Source of the DNA: Bacteroidia bacterium
Lineage (GTDB): Bacteria > Bacteroidota > Bacteroidia > B-17B0 > Aurantibacillaceae
DNA: 64,000 nucleotides
Reading direction: 5' to 3'
NCBI GenBank assembly: GCA_016787895.1
Contig: JAEUTN010000008.1
Coordinates: 62,001 to 126,000 of the forward strand
The position numbers were made by a program, and so were the translations under genes. Shown in pieces: positions 40,067 through 49,941 of this stretch; the stretch's first letter is position 1; the number at the start of each line of letters is the position of its first letter. The notes beneath the pieces were generated by a model. The model had not been told where the DNA came from, made no database searches, and saw only the letters and a program-made list of their open reading frames with translations.

Positions 40067-43000
40067 TTAATTTAATTTTTCAATAGAAATAAAAGTGGAT
40101 ATACGTTCGTCGACTTCTATGTTCACTGAGTCTACCGGACTGAGTGCGCTCACCAGCTCCAGCGTATTGGTTAAAGTTTCAGAACAAATATAACTTAAAT
40201 TGTTTTTAATTGCATTGTCGAGACCTGAATTTTGCTGAATTTTCACCTGTATGCGGTCGGTTACATCCAGGCCTTTTTCTTTGCGCAAATTTTGTATGCG
40301 GTTCACCACTTCCCTTGCCAGGCCTTCGTTTTTAAGTTCATCCGAAACCTGCACATCCAAAGCAACGGTAAGCGATCCGCTGTTGGCCACTTTCCAGCCC
40401 GGTAAATCTACGGGAATAATTTCCACATCCTCAGCCTCCAGCACTATTTCGCTGCCGTTCAAGTTCACCAGGTGTTTGTTTTCTTTTTCTATGGCCGCGA
40501 TAATCACAGCCGGGTGCTCCAAAGCATAAGCCTGCATGGCTTTCATGTTCGGACCGCATTTTTTACCCAGGGTTTTGAAGTTCAGTTTCAGATGTTTTAC
40601 AATGCTGGTTTGTTTTTCATCCACAAATTCGATGCGCTTTACATTCACTTCGCTGAGGATAATATCAGACACCTCTTCGATTTGTTTTTGCATGTCCTTG
40701 TTTAAGATGGGGATTTGTATGCGCAGCAAGGGTTGTCTTACCCTCAGGTTTTCCTTTTTGCGGATGGAAAGAATCATGGAGCAAATTTTTTGCGCCAGAT
40801 CCATTTTGTTTTCCAGGGATTTGTCCTGCATGCTTACATCCGCATCTTTCCAGTGACTAAGATGCACAGAGCCGGCATCCGGATTTAAATTGCGGTACAA
40901 CCAATCGGAGAAAAAAGGTGCAATCGGACTCATCATTTGTGAGATGTCTGACAAACACGTGTACAACGTCAGGTAAGCGGTTTCTTTGTCCTTGCTCATT
41001 TCTCCTTTCCAGAAACGGCGACGGCTCAAACGCACAAACCAGTTGCTGAGATGTTCGTCAACAAACTCCTCAATGGCTCTCGCGGCACGATGGGGTTCAA
41101 ATTCATTGAAGTGAAGAGTAACATCCTGTTTTAGAGATTGCAGTTTGGACAAAATCCAGCGATCGAGTTCCGTACAGCTTTTTAGTTCCGGCTTTTGCCA
41201 CGGTTCCACGCGGTATTTATCCACATTCGCATAAAGTGCAAAAAACCCGTAAGTATTATACAGTGTGCCAAACAACTGTCGCTGTGCAGCCACAATGCCT
41301 TCTTCATCAAATTTCAAATTATCCCAGGGCGCGGCATTGGCAATCATGTACCAGCGCGTAGCATCGGCTCCGTATTTTTTGAGTGCTACAAAAGGATCTA
41401 CACCATTGCCCAAACGTTTGCTCATTTTGTTGCCGTTTTTATCGAGCACCAATCCGTTCGACAACACGTTTTTGTAAGCCACCGAATCAAAGTTCATGGT
41501 GGCGATGGCATGCAATGTAAAAAACCAGCCCCGTGTTTGGTCCACACCTTCGGCGATAAAGTCTGCCGGAAAATTTTTTCTTTCGTCGATCAGCTGTTTG
41601 TTTTCGAAAGGGTAATGCAATTGGGCATAAGGCATGGAACCACTGTCGAACCAAACGTCGATGAGGTCAGGTTCACGGAATAGTTTTTTTCCATTCCGTT
41701 CAAGCACAATGTTATCGGCGTAGGGTTTGTGAAGGTCAAAACTCAGGTAGTTCTCTGCGCTGTCGTCACCGGGCTTAAACGCGGCTAGTGGGTTGTCCTT
41801 CATCACCCCTTTGTTCAGGGCATTGGTAATTTCTTTTTGTAATTCTTCAACGGAAGCAATACAAATTTGTTCGCTGCGGTCTTCGCTGGTCCAGATTGGA
41901 ATAGGAATGCCCCAGAAGCGGGAGCGTGAGAGATTCCAGTCGTTGAGGTTTTCGAGCCAGTTGCCAAAACGCCCTGTGCCGGTAGATTCGGGCTTCCAGT
42001 TGATGCTTTGGTTCAGCTCCATCATACGCTCTTTGGCGGCGGTTGATTTCACAAACCAGGAATCAAGTGGGTAATACAAAATGGGTTTATCGGTTCTCCA
42101 GCAATGCGGGTAAGAGTGCTCGTAGCTTTCTTTTTTAAACAACTTTCCTTCTTCCTGAAGTTTTAAAACTATGCGTTCATCCACGCTCAGGTAAGCTTTC
42201 AGTTCTTTGATTTTTCCTTTCGACTCCAGTATCTGCTTTTGTTTGGCGAACTCTGTTTGTTTTTCTTGCTCATTGAGGTAAGCTTCTTTTACAAACTCGT
42301 TGCCGTATAAAAAAACCCCATCCTGAACTTCGGGCAAAAATTTTCCGCGTTTGTCAACAAGCGTCAAGGATCCTATGCCATTTTGTTTGGCCACTCTAAA
42401 GTCATCGGCACCAAAACTTGGAGCAATGTGCACAATGCCCGTTCCATCGGTGGTGGTGACAAAATCCCCAAGTATCACTTTAAAGGCATTTCCCTCTTCC
42501 GGTTGTGCGAATGGCAGTAATTGTTCGTAGGATAAGCCTTCGAGTTCAGCGCCTTTGAATTCAAGTAATTTTTTTGCTTGTAATTTGCCTTTAGCAAAGT
42601 TCAATGTAGACTTAAATAAATCACTGACATCTGGAAGCGAAATTGAGTCTTTGTATTTGGAATAAAACTCAAATAAATCACGATAACTTTCCCCATTGAA
42701 ATCTATACCTATTAATGCATCTATAAAAAAGTCATTAAATAAGTCTTTTGCCACAATTACATTAATCTCTTTTAATGAAAACGGATTGAAGGTTTTCACA
42801 AGTACGTAATCGATGTCCTTTCCTACAGCTAAAGCAGTATTCGAGGGAAGAGTCCAGGGTGTGGTGGTCCAGGCAAGAATAAAAATGTTGTTTTTGGAAT
42901 CTTGAATCTTGAATCTTGAATCATCCTTCAGTTTGAACATGGCCACCGCCGTACGGTCCTTTACATCTCTGTAAGTGCCGGGCTGATTCAGTTCGTGTGA

Positions 43001-43588
43001 GGACAATCCTGTTCCCGCAGCCGGAGAATAGGGTTGTATGGTATATCCCTTGTACAGTAAGTTTTTTGAGTAAAGCTTGTTCAGCAACCACCAAACACTT
43101 TCAATGTATTTGTTGTCGTAGGTGATGTAGGGTTTTGACATATCAACCCAATACCCCATCGTGCGGGTCAATTCTTCCCACTTATCGGTGTATTTCATCA
43201 CCTCCTTGCGGCAGGCTTTGTTATAATCTTCAACGGAAATAAACCTGGGACTGTTTTTATTCCCAATATCTTCTTTGGTAATACCCAGTGATTTTTCAAC
43301 GGCAATTTCTATGGGAAGGCCATGGGTGTCCCAGCCTGCTTTGCGTTCCACACGATACCCCTGAAGGGTTTTGAAACGACAAAAAATATCCTTGATGCTT
43401 CTCGACATCACGTGGTGTATACCGGGCAAACCGTTCGCGCTTGGGGGCCCTTCATAGAACACCCAGGGTTTTGAAGCAGGACGGGATTCGACTGATTTCG
43501 AAAAAGTACGGTCACTTTCCCAATAGTTCAGAACTTCTTCTGAAATGCCGGGCAAGTCTAACTTTTTGTATTCAGGGTAAAGGCTCAT
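40067..43588 (-). CDS. ileS: Isoleucine--tRNA ligase
   Basis: A 1173-aa class I aminoacyl-tRNA synthetase. The HIGH-like motif is GLPGIHHV near residue 52, KMSKR (GNKMSKRLG) lies near 724, and the Ile-editing (CP1) domain is between. It has the long C-terminal anticodon-binding domain, without the zinc-binding C-terminal Cys cluster. The order ileS, DksA-like, lspA is conserved in Bacteroidota. Gap to the next gene is only 12 nt. Confidence 0.97.
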   Translation of the reverse strand: MSLYPEYKKLDLPGISEEVLNYWESDRTFSKSVESRPASKPWVFYEGPPSANGLPGIHHVMSRSIKDIFCRFKTLQGYRVERKAGWDTHGLPIEIAVEKSLGITKEDIGNKNSPRFISVEDYNKACRKEVMKYTDKWEELTRTMGYWVDMSKPYITYDNKYIESVWWLLNKLYSKNLLYKGYTIQPYSPAAGTGLSSHELNQPGTYRDVKDRTAVAMFKLKDDSRFKIQDSKNNIFILAWTTTPWTLPSNTALAVGKDIDYVLVKTFNPFSLKEINVIVAKDLFNDFFIDALIGIDFNGESYRDLFEFYSKYKDSISLPDVSDLFKSTLNFAKGKLQAKKLLEFKGAELEGLSYEQLLPFAQPEEGNAFKVILGDFVTTTDGTGIVHIAPSFGADDFRVAKQNGIGSLTLVDKRGKFLPEVQDGVFLYGNEFVKEAYLNEQEKQTEFAKQKQILESKGKIKELKAYLSVDERIVLKLQEEGKLFKKESYEHSYPHCWRTDKPILYYPLDSWFVKSTAAKERMMELNQSINWKPESTGTGRFGNWLENLNDWNLSRSRFWGIPIPIWTSEDRSEQICIASVEELQKEITNALNKGVMKDNPLAAFKPGDDSAENYLSFDLHKPYADNIVLERNGKKLFREPDLIDVWFDSGSMPYAQLHYPFENKQLIDERKNFPADFIAEGVDQTRGWFFTLHAIATMNFDSVAYKNVLSNGLVLDKNGNKMSKRLGNGVDPFVALKKYGADATRWYMIANAAPWDNLKFDEEGIVAAQRQLFGTLYNTYGFFALYANVDKYRVEPWQKPELKSCTELDRWILSKLQSLKQDVTLHFNEFEPHRAARAIEEFVDEHLSNWFVRLSRRRFWKGEMSKDKETAYLTLYTCLSDISQMMSPIAPFFSDWLYRNLNPDAGSVHLSHWKDADVSMQDKSLENKMDLAQKICSMILSIRKKENLRVRQPLLRIQIPILNKDMQKQIEEVSDIILSEVNVKRIEFVDEKQTSIVKHLKLNFKTLGKKCGPNMKAMQAYALEHPAVIIAAIEKENKHLVNLNGSEIVLEAEDVEIIPVDLPGWKVANSGSLTVALDVQVSDELKNEGLAREVVNRIQNLRKEKGLDVTDRIQVKIQQNSGLDNAIKNNLSYICSETLTNTLELVSALSPVDSVNIEVDERISTFISIEKLN

Positions 43589-43713
43589 GTTCGGGTAAGG
43601 TCCGTTTTTTAAAAAGGAGAGCGAATTTAGGAATAAAAGCGCATATTTTGGGGCGGATTTGCAAAAAAGAGATAAATCAGTTTTTACCTCCTCTGAGGCC
43701 TAAAAAAACAAAA

Positions 43714-43735
43714 GACCCGCTGAAAACAACGGGTC
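43714..43735 (-). terminator. Rho-independent terminator of the universal stress protein gene
   Basis: GACCCG (43714-43719) pairs with CGGGTC (43730-43735). On the minus strand the stem is followed by TTTTGTTTTTTTA. It lies 32 nt beyond the stop codon at 43767. Confidence 0.75.
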
Positions 43736-43766
43736 AAATAACAGATCAGGAAAGTATAAAAGCGTA

Positions 43767-44597
43767 TTACATGCCTGAACCAAAGTGGCTCATGGACTCG
43801 CGTTTCATCGGGTTGATGGTCATTACCGGAATCTTGCAAATGTCAAGTATTTTTTGTCCAACGGTTCCGCTCATCATCTCCTTGAAGTTGAGGTCTTTTT
43901 GATTCATTTGTATAATCAAATCGCCCTCGTGTGTATCGGCATATTCCACAATGGCCTGGGCCGGGGTTTTGCTTGGAATGGATTTGTTGGTACAGTGAAT
44001 ACCCTCGTTTTTAATGAATTTTTTAACCTGTTGCAGATAAGGCAAGAGTTTGTTTTCGTACTTGTCGTCGTCAGGAGGGAAAACAGAAACGATGCGTATG
44101 TCGGCCTTGTAATAACGGGCCAATTGTACAGCAAAGGATACTTTTTCGCGACTTTCAGGTGTAAGGTCAAACGGTAAAATGATGTTTTTACAGCCCTCGC
44201 GGTTTTCGGTTCCACGTATGGTAATTACGGGACAAGGGCAGGAAAAAATAAATTTGGTAAGGGTATTCACCCCCATAAAACTTTTGAAATGCAGGTTGGC
44301 ATCCAAACCCATGATAATGAGTGAGGCCTTGATGTCGTTGGCTTTTTTGCTGATAATGGCAAAATGTTCTCCTTCTGCTCTATCCGTTTCCACAGTCAAT
44401 CCACTTTCCGCTCTTACTTCTTCGGCAATCTTTTCAAACTCGGCTGAACGATCCGCTGATCCCGCCGTTGAAATATGAAACAAAACCAGCTTAGACTTGG
44501 TAAACCTGGCAATATTATAAGATTGTTTTAAACCGATTAACGACTGTGGCAAAAAATCAATAGGAACAAGAATAGACTGATTCTCATTTATTATCAT
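43767..44597 (-). CDS. Universal stress protein, tandem UspA domains
   Basis: A 276-aa protein with two USP domains. The first begins SILVPIDFLPQSLIGLKQSYNIA and the second ends with SGTVGQKILDICKIPVMTIN. The ATP-binding GxxGx9GS motif is degenerate in both halves, so ATP binding is uncertain. Widespread stress-related proteins, probably cytosolic. Monocistronic, with a terminator downstream. Confidence 0.92.
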   Translation of the reverse strand: MIINENQSILVPIDFLPQSLIGLKQSYNIARFTKSKLVLFHISTAGSADRSAEFEKIAEEVRAESGLTVETDRAEGEHFAIISKKANDIKASLIIMGLDANLHFKSFMGVNTLTKFIFSCPCPVITIRGTENREGCKNIILPFDLTPESREKVSFAVQLARYYKADIRIVSVFPPDDDKYENKLLPYLQQVKKFIKNEGIHCTNKSIPSKTPAQAIVEYADTHEGDLIIQMNQKDLNFKEMMSGTVGQKILDICKIPVMTINPMKRESMSHFGSGM

Positions 44598-44705
44598 AAA
44601 GTCAGAATTTGCACTAATGTATTAAAAAAATCTTATAAGTGTTAAAATTTCACCGCCTTGTTTTAACAAGTATCTGGTTATAAACCCGGTAGGAATTTTT
44701 AAGAC

Positions 44706-45128
44706 TTAATCAATGGTAGCCAGCACCTTTAATTCAATGCCAATTGGAGTTGGCAACTTGTTGATTTCCAGTGTTGTACGACAAGGTGGGTTTTCCTTAA
44801 AATACTCGGCCCAAATGGCATTATAAATGGGGAAATCGTCCTTCATATTAGTTAAAAACACCGTCACATCTATTATTTTATCCCAGCTGCTTCCGGCATC
44901 TTCTAAAATGTAGCGTATGTTTTTAAAAACACTGTGGCATTGTGCGGCAATGTCGTAACTCACAATGTTTCCCTGTTCATCGAGTTCAACGCCCGGAATT
45001 TTTTTTGTTCCCCTTTCTCTTGGCCCAACTCCGCTCAGGAATAATAAATTTCCTACTCTCCGGGCGTGCGGGTATAAACCAACCGGTTCTGGGGCTTTTG
45101 AGGACTCAATTTTTTCTGATGCTGACAT
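44706..45128 (-). CDS. RidA family protein (2-aminomuconate deaminase-like)
   Basis: 140 aa from the ATG at 45128; the frame runs upstream to 45188. Clear Rid features: YPHARRVGNLLFLSGVGPRE, NIRYILEDAGSSWDKIIDVTVFLTNM and IGIELKVLAT at the C-terminus. It retains the Arg (PPCRTTLEI) lacking in the cassette paralogue, so deaminase activity is plausible. The sequence is closest in style to the aminomuconate deaminase group of the tryptophan/kynurenine route, though no other pathway gene is here. Divergent from the PAP2 gene. Confidence 0.88.
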   Translation of the reverse strand: MSASEKIESSKAPEPVGLYPHARRVGNLLFLSGVGPRERGTKKIPGVELDEQGNIVSYDIAAQCHSVFKNIRYILEDAGSSWDKIIDVTVFLTNMKDDFPIYNAIWAEYFKENPPCRTTLEINKLPTPIGIELKVLATID

Positions 45129-45207
45129 AATCAAAGTGTTGTTAAGCGAAGCAAATTTAACCATATTCCGGAGAAGCAATAAAATCAATACCTTTCCTCC
45201 GATTTAA

Positions 45208-45786
45208 ATGCTTGAACGTTTAGAACACATCGACCGGGAATTGTTTTTCTTTATTAATTCCTCACACTCCACTTTTATGGATGGGCTGATGTGGCAATTA
45301 AGTAAGGACTGGCCAACGGTAGTGTTTGTGTTGCTTTTTTTGATTTACGTTTACCGCAAATACAACATTAAAACAAGTCTGTCGGTGCTTTTGGGTGTGC
45401 TGCTGGTGCTGGCCTGCACCGATTTAAGCACCAATGTAATCAAACACAACGTAAAACGTTACCGTCCCACTCACAATACTGAAATCGGTCCACGGGTACA
45501 TGTGGTGAATGATTACAAAGGCGGCACTTACGGCTTTTTTTCCTCTCATGCCGCCAACGCCTTTGGTATCATCACTTACCTTGCTTTACTATCGAAACAC
45601 CTGGGTCTTCGATATCGTTATTTGTTTTTTTTATATCCGCTGGTTGTGAGTTTAAGCCGGGTTTACCTTGGGGTGCATTATCCCAGCGATGTGTTTGTTG
45701 GGGCCTGCAGCGGACTGCTGTTTGGCAGCCTCCTGTATTCTCTGATGATTCGTTATTTTGTAAAATTCGGGCATGCGAACAGCTAG
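45208..45786 (+). CDS. PAP2 family phosphatase
   Basis: A 192-aa PAP2 enzyme with all three catalytic motifs: KHNVKRYRP (domain 1), SSHAANAFG (PSGH-like, His), and SRVYLGVHYPSD (Arg, His, Asp). About five membrane helices, with the active site facing the periplasm. Likely substrates are undecaprenyl pyrophosphate or phosphatidate. It overlaps the next gene by 14 nt. Confidence 0.92.
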   Translation: MLERLEHIDRELFFFINSSHSTFMDGLMWQLSKDWPTVVFVLLFLIYVYRKYNIKTSLSVLLGVLLVLACTDLSTNVIKHNVKRYRPTHNTEIGPRVHVVNDYKGGTYGFFSSHAANAFGIITYLALLSKHLGLRYRYLFFLYPLVVSLSRVYLGVHYPSDVFVGACSGLLFGSLLYSLMIRYFVKFGHANS

Positions 45787-46627
45787 TTTGTTATTACTCT
45801 CCCTGTTTTGTCTGCCGGTTTTCGGGCAATTACCTGAAACTCAACTTTGGCTGATCCAGGTCAAAAAAGAAAAGGACAGTGTGTTTTTGGCTAAGGGCAC
45901 TTGCATTACGTCAAACAAAGGCTATCACAACCAGCCCTGTTTTTCAAGCGATGAAAAACTGCTGTATTTTGTAAGTGCCGATTCAAGCAAACAAACCGAT
46001 ATTTTCTGCTATACCTTGCGTACCCGTAAAATGCAAAGGGTGACTCAAACCCAGCTCAGTGAATATTCTCCTCAGGAATTAAAACCCGGTGTGTTGTACG
46101 CGGTGGTGGTTGAAAAGGACAGTGCTCAGAGAATACACGAAATTGAAGCGAAAACAGGCATACACACCAGAGTGCTGGAACCGGATTCGGTTGGGTATTA
46201 CTGTTTCCTCAATGCCGACACCCTCGTTTATTATAAACTTACCGAACCGCATTCTTTAAGAGCTCTGGATCTGACATCGAATTCCGAAACCTGGCTGGGC
46301 AATGCGCCGGGCAGGGGATTTAAAGCCTTCAACGCTTACACCCTATATTATTGTTTGAAGGATTCCCTTACCACAAGTCTTTACCGTTACAATTTCCGCT
46401 TACAAAAAGCGGTTCTCATTTCTGACTTTCCAACGGGGGGAGAAGACATTGTGTGGCACAGCACTTTGGGTTTGCTTCGCTCAGAAGGCAAACAAATTTT
46501 ACAACTTCAGGTAAATACGGGGGTTTGGAGACCCCTGTTTGATTTGGGTGGCTTGGGATTGCATCGCATCACACGCTTTGCGTTTGACAAAGATCTGAAG
46601 ACCCTGGTGGTGGTAGACAATTTATGA
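45773..46627 (+). CDS. Exported TolB/PD40-like beta-propeller protein
   Basis: A 284-aa protein with a signal peptide (residues 1-19, cleavage near VFGQ) and WD40/PD40-like blades such as NQPCFSSDEKLLYFVSADSSKQTDIFCYTLRT (key residues P, S, D, L, F). Such domains mediate protein binding in the periplasm. No motif identifies a partner. Start overlaps the PAP2 gene, so both are probably translated together. Confidence 0.72.
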   Translation: MRTASLLLLSLFCLPVFGQLPETQLWLIQVKKEKDSVFLAKGTCITSNKGYHNQPCFSSDEKLLYFVSADSSKQTDIFCYTLRTRKMQRVTQTQLSEYSPQELKPGVLYAVVVEKDSAQRIHEIEAKTGIHTRVLEPDSVGYYCFLNADTLVYYKLTEPHSLRALDLTSNSETWLGNAPGRGFKAFNAYTLYYCLKDSLTTSLYRYNFRLQKAVLISDFPTGGEDIVWHSTLGLLRSEGKQILQLQVNTGVWRPLFDLGGLGLHRITRFAFDKDLKTLVVVDNL

Positions 46628-46676
46628 GCGCAAGGAAGGTGATTTATTTTGTGCATTTTTTAGTTTGTAATTTTTG

Positions 46677-48188
46677 ATGCTGGCCTTTTCCCTATATCTG
46701 CTGCTGCTGTTTTTTCTCATACGGTACAACGCGTTTTTCGGTTTGTTTAAAGATGAATCCCTCCATAAAAAAAAGCTCTCCACTCTCTTCTTTCTAAAAG
46801 CACTTGCTGTACCCGCCATCTATCTCCTTTACTCCCACTTTTACGGAGGAATAGAAAATTTTGATTCCGGGGTATTTTACCGGGATGCGCGCGAACTTAA
46901 CCGCCTCGCCCGGGAACACCCCACCGAGTATCTGAAAGCCATGTTCGGTTTGCAGGACGACAGTACCGGCTCTTTCTTTTTTGAACAATACATCAGCAAA
47001 ACAAACAACTGGGACAATGGGCGCATCCGGATTTTGTTTTACAACGACAATCGTGTAGTCATACGTTTGCATTCATTGATTCATTTTCTTGCCTTCGATT
47101 CCTACTTTGTTCACGCGCTCTTCAGTTGTTTTCTCAGTTACATCGGCCTCTTCTGGATGTACAGCTCCCTTCGCTTTTATTTTAAAGGCCAATCGGTTTA
47201 CCTGCTGTTGATCTTGTGTTTGTTCCCTGCCCTTTGGTTGCATACCGGAGCCCTGCTAAAAGAAGGCATAGCCGTGTTTGTAATGGGCGGATTGATGTAT
47301 TCTCTGCATCAATTGGTGTTTGTAAGAAGAAGCCCCGGAGTTGTGTTAAGTGTTCTCTGTTGTTTTTACCTCTCCCTTTTACTAAAACCCTATTTGCTGA
47401 TCTATGCCTTTATTTGTTTTGCTTTGTTTTTTTGCATAGAAAAATTGGCACCCAAACGTAAACTGCTCAGCTTTGTGAGTGCTTTAACTTTAATGCTACT
47501 GTGCCTCGATGCCGGGGTTCGCATTAAAATAAATAAATCGCTTTACGAAATAGCCGGCATGCGGCAGGTGGTGTTCAGCGACGCGGCAAAAGGAGGGATT
47601 TTTTTAGTGGATAGTCTCAAATTTATTCGCCTGGAATACGACAGCTCATTGGTAACAGAACTCAAGGACAAAAAGGGGTATTATCGTATTAAAAAAAATG
47701 CGGCTTATATGTATTGGGAACACAGCCACCAGCAAGACACCTTAGTTTGCAAAAACAATACCGATACCAGCAGCGTTTACGAACTAGCCTACACCATGCC
47801 TGAAAGCAACAGTAATCTGGAATATGCTAAAAACAAAAAGGGCCTTGTCAGTGAAGTGTTCAATGGATTATACTACACTCTGGCGTATCCCTTGTTTTTT
47901 AATGCCGCATCCACCCAACAACACCTTGCTTCTTTTGAAAACCTTTTGCTTTTAACAGCACTTTTCATTTCTCTGTTTGGTTTGATTTTTTCAAAACGTC
48001 CGGCTTTTCCGGTAATTGTTTTTTTATGTTTTGCCCTGGGCGAATGTTTGCTGATAGCCTTTACATCCCCGAATACCGGCGCTATTGTAAGGTACAGGAG
48101 CCCTGCCGTAGTATTCATTTTGATCAGTGCCTTGTATTATGCCGGGGATTTGAAAAACCTGTTCAAGCCTGCTTCAGCGTCAAAGTAA
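46677..48188 (+). CDS. Polytopic membrane protein of unknown function
   Basis: 503 aa from the ATG at 46677 (a TTG precedes it). About 11 membrane helices with two large soluble loops (residues ~65-115 and ~290-390). Hydrophobic segments such as YLLLILCLFPALWLHTGALLKEG resemble the ArnT/EpsG/Wzy-like group of glycan assembly proteins, but no diagnostic motif is present. Located between the PD40 protein and the amino acid permease. Confidence 0.6.
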   Translation: MLAFSLYLLLLFFLIRYNAFFGLFKDESLHKKKLSTLFFLKALAVPAIYLLYSHFYGGIENFDSGVFYRDARELNRLAREHPTEYLKAMFGLQDDSTGSFFFEQYISKTNNWDNGRIRILFYNDNRVVIRLHSLIHFLAFDSYFVHALFSCFLSYIGLFWMYSSLRFYFKGQSVYLLLILCLFPALWLHTGALLKEGIAVFVMGGLMYSLHQLVFVRRSPGVVLSVLCCFYLSLLLKPYLLIYAFICFALFFCIEKLAPKRKLLSFVSALTLMLLCLDAGVRIKINKSLYEIAGMRQVVFSDAAKGGIFLVDSLKFIRLEYDSSLVTELKDKKGYYRIKKNAAYMYWEHSHQQDTLVCKNNTDTSSVYELAYTMPESNSNLEYAKNKKGLVSEVFNGLYYTLAYPLFFNAASTQQHLASFENLLLLTALFISLFGLIFSKRPAFPVIVFLCFALGECLLIAFTSPNTGAIVRYRSPAVVFILISALYYAGDLKNLFKPASASK

Positions 48189-48218
48189 TTTGGTATTTAT
48201 TGTTTAGATTCGTCCTTG

Positions 48219-49940
48219 ATGAGTTTGGTCAGAAAAAAATCCATTGCCTCCATACATAAGGAACACGAAAGCCGTGCGCAGGAAAGTTTACTCAAACACT
48301 TAGGGGTAAAGGATCTTACCGCCTTTGGAATTGCCGCCATTATTGGTGCCGGAATTTTTTCCACCATTGGCAAGGCCAGTGCCGACGGCGGCCCCGGTGT
48401 AATTTTGCTTTTTATATTCACCGCACTGGCCTGTAGTTTTGCCGCCTTTGCCTACGCTGAATTTTCTTCCCTTATACCGGTGAGTGGAAGCGCATACACC
48501 TACAGTTATGTTGTGTTTGGGGAAGTGTTTGCCTGGATTATTGGCTGGGCGCTGATTATGGAATATTCCATTGGTAATGTAACGGTTGCCATTTCATGGA
48601 GCGATTATTTTACTGCGCTGTTAGAACACGTGAGTCCATACCGATTGCCCGAATGGATGGGCATGGATTATTTCAGCGCGAAAGAAAGTTATTTTGTTGT
48701 ACTTGAAAAAATGCGATCAGGGCTGAGCCTGGATGAGCTCGCAGCGCAAGGCGGAAACGTTATGTTGCTGGATGGATACCATGCCATACAGCAGGCTCCG
48801 ATGGTTTTGGGGATAAATGTGGTTTTGGATGTGCCGGCCCTGCTCATTAATTTGCTTATCACCTGGCTGGTGTACCGCGGCATTAAAGAAAGCCGAAATG
48901 CCAGCAACATCATGGTGTTGATCAAAATTGTAATTGTGTTGCTGGTGATTTTTGTGGGCGCTTTTTACGTGGATGTCAGCAACTGGAATCCCTTTTTGCC
49001 CAATGGCATCAGCGGTTTATTGTCGGGCATAAGCGCTGTGTTTTTTGCTTACATCGGTTTTGACGCCATTTCCACTACCGCGGAGGAATGTAAAAACCCT
49101 CAGCGCGATTTACCGCGGGGCATATTGTATTCTATCATTATTTGTACCGTGTTGTATGTGGCCATCGCCCTTGTGATTACAGGTATGGTTCACCACAGCG
49201 AACTGGCGGTTGGCGATCCTCTAGCTTATGTGTTTTCAAAAATAAAAGATTTGCAATGGCTGGCCGGAATTGTTGCGGTTAGTGCGGTGGTTGCCATGGC
49301 CAGTGTAATGCTGGTGTTTCAACTCGGCCAACCCCGCATCTGGATGAGCATGAGTCGCGATGGTTTATTACCTCCGGCCTTTGCCCGCATCCATAAAAAA
49401 TACAAAACCCCTTCCTTTTCCACCCTGTTCACCGGCTTAATGGTTGCTGTTCCCATCTTTTTTCTGGACATTAACATTGTTACCGACATTTGTTCGGCCG
49501 GCACCTTGTTTGCATTTTGTATGGTTTGCGGCGGGGTGCTTAAACTCCGAATGGACCCGAACGCCCCTCCTTCAAAATTCAAAACACCTTATCTGAATTC
49601 AAAATACATCACCGGTGGATTATTTGTGCTTAGCCTCATTCTATTATTCACCTATGAGCCGGAGTACATGAACACTTTGCTTATGCCATCCGGATTTTCT
49701 TCCTTTTTACACAATACCCCCATGTATGTGTTTTTTATTGGTTTTGCCTTTCTTTCGGTTTTTTCCTTTCGTTACAATTTTTCACTTATTCCGGTGCTCG
49801 GTTTACTCAGTTGTTTTTACATGCTTTCGCAATTGGGTTATAAAAACTGGTTGTATTTCACCGCCTGGCTGCTCCTGGGTTTGCTGATATATTTTGTTTA
49901 CGGCCGAAAGCACAGTAAATTAGCAGTTTTAAAGCGATAG
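48219..49940 (+). CDS. APC family amino acid permease
   Basis: 573 aa from the ATG at 48219 (a TTG at 48216 precedes it). Transporter of the amino acid-polyamine-organocation superfamily: TAFGIAAIIGAGIFSTIGKA is the TM1 substrate-binding motif, and FFAYIGFDAISTTAEECKNPQRDLP is the TM6 region. With 12-14 helices and this signature it belongs to the cationic/branched-chain (CAT-like, YfnA) group. Substrate is likely an amino acid, driven by proton or sodium. Confidence 0.93.
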   Translation: MSLVRKKSIASIHKEHESRAQESLLKHLGVKDLTAFGIAAIIGAGIFSTIGKASADGGPGVILLFIFTALACSFAAFAYAEFSSLIPVSGSAYTYSYVVFGEVFAWIIGWALIMEYSIGNVTVAISWSDYFTALLEHVSPYRLPEWMGMDYFSAKESYFVVLEKMRSGLSLDELAAQGGNVMLLDGYHAIQQAPMVLGINVVLDVPALLINLLITWLVYRGIKESRNASNIMVLIKIVIVLLVIFVGAFYVDVSNWNPFLPNGISGLLSGISAVFFAYIGFDAISTTAEECKNPQRDLPRGILYSIIICTVLYVAIALVITGMVHHSELAVGDPLAYVFSKIKDLQWLAGIVAVSAVVAMASVMLVFQLGQPRIWMSMSRDGLLPPAFARIHKKYKTPSFSTLFTGLMVAVPIFFLDINIVTDICSAGTLFAFCMVCGGVLKLRMDPNAPPSKFKTPYLNSKYITGGLFVLSLILLFTYEPEYMNTLLMPSGFSSFLHNTPMYVFFIGFAFLSVFSFRYNFSLIPVLGLLSCFYMLSQLGYKNWLYFTAWLLLGLLIYFVYGRKHSKLAVLKR

Positions 49941-49941
49941 C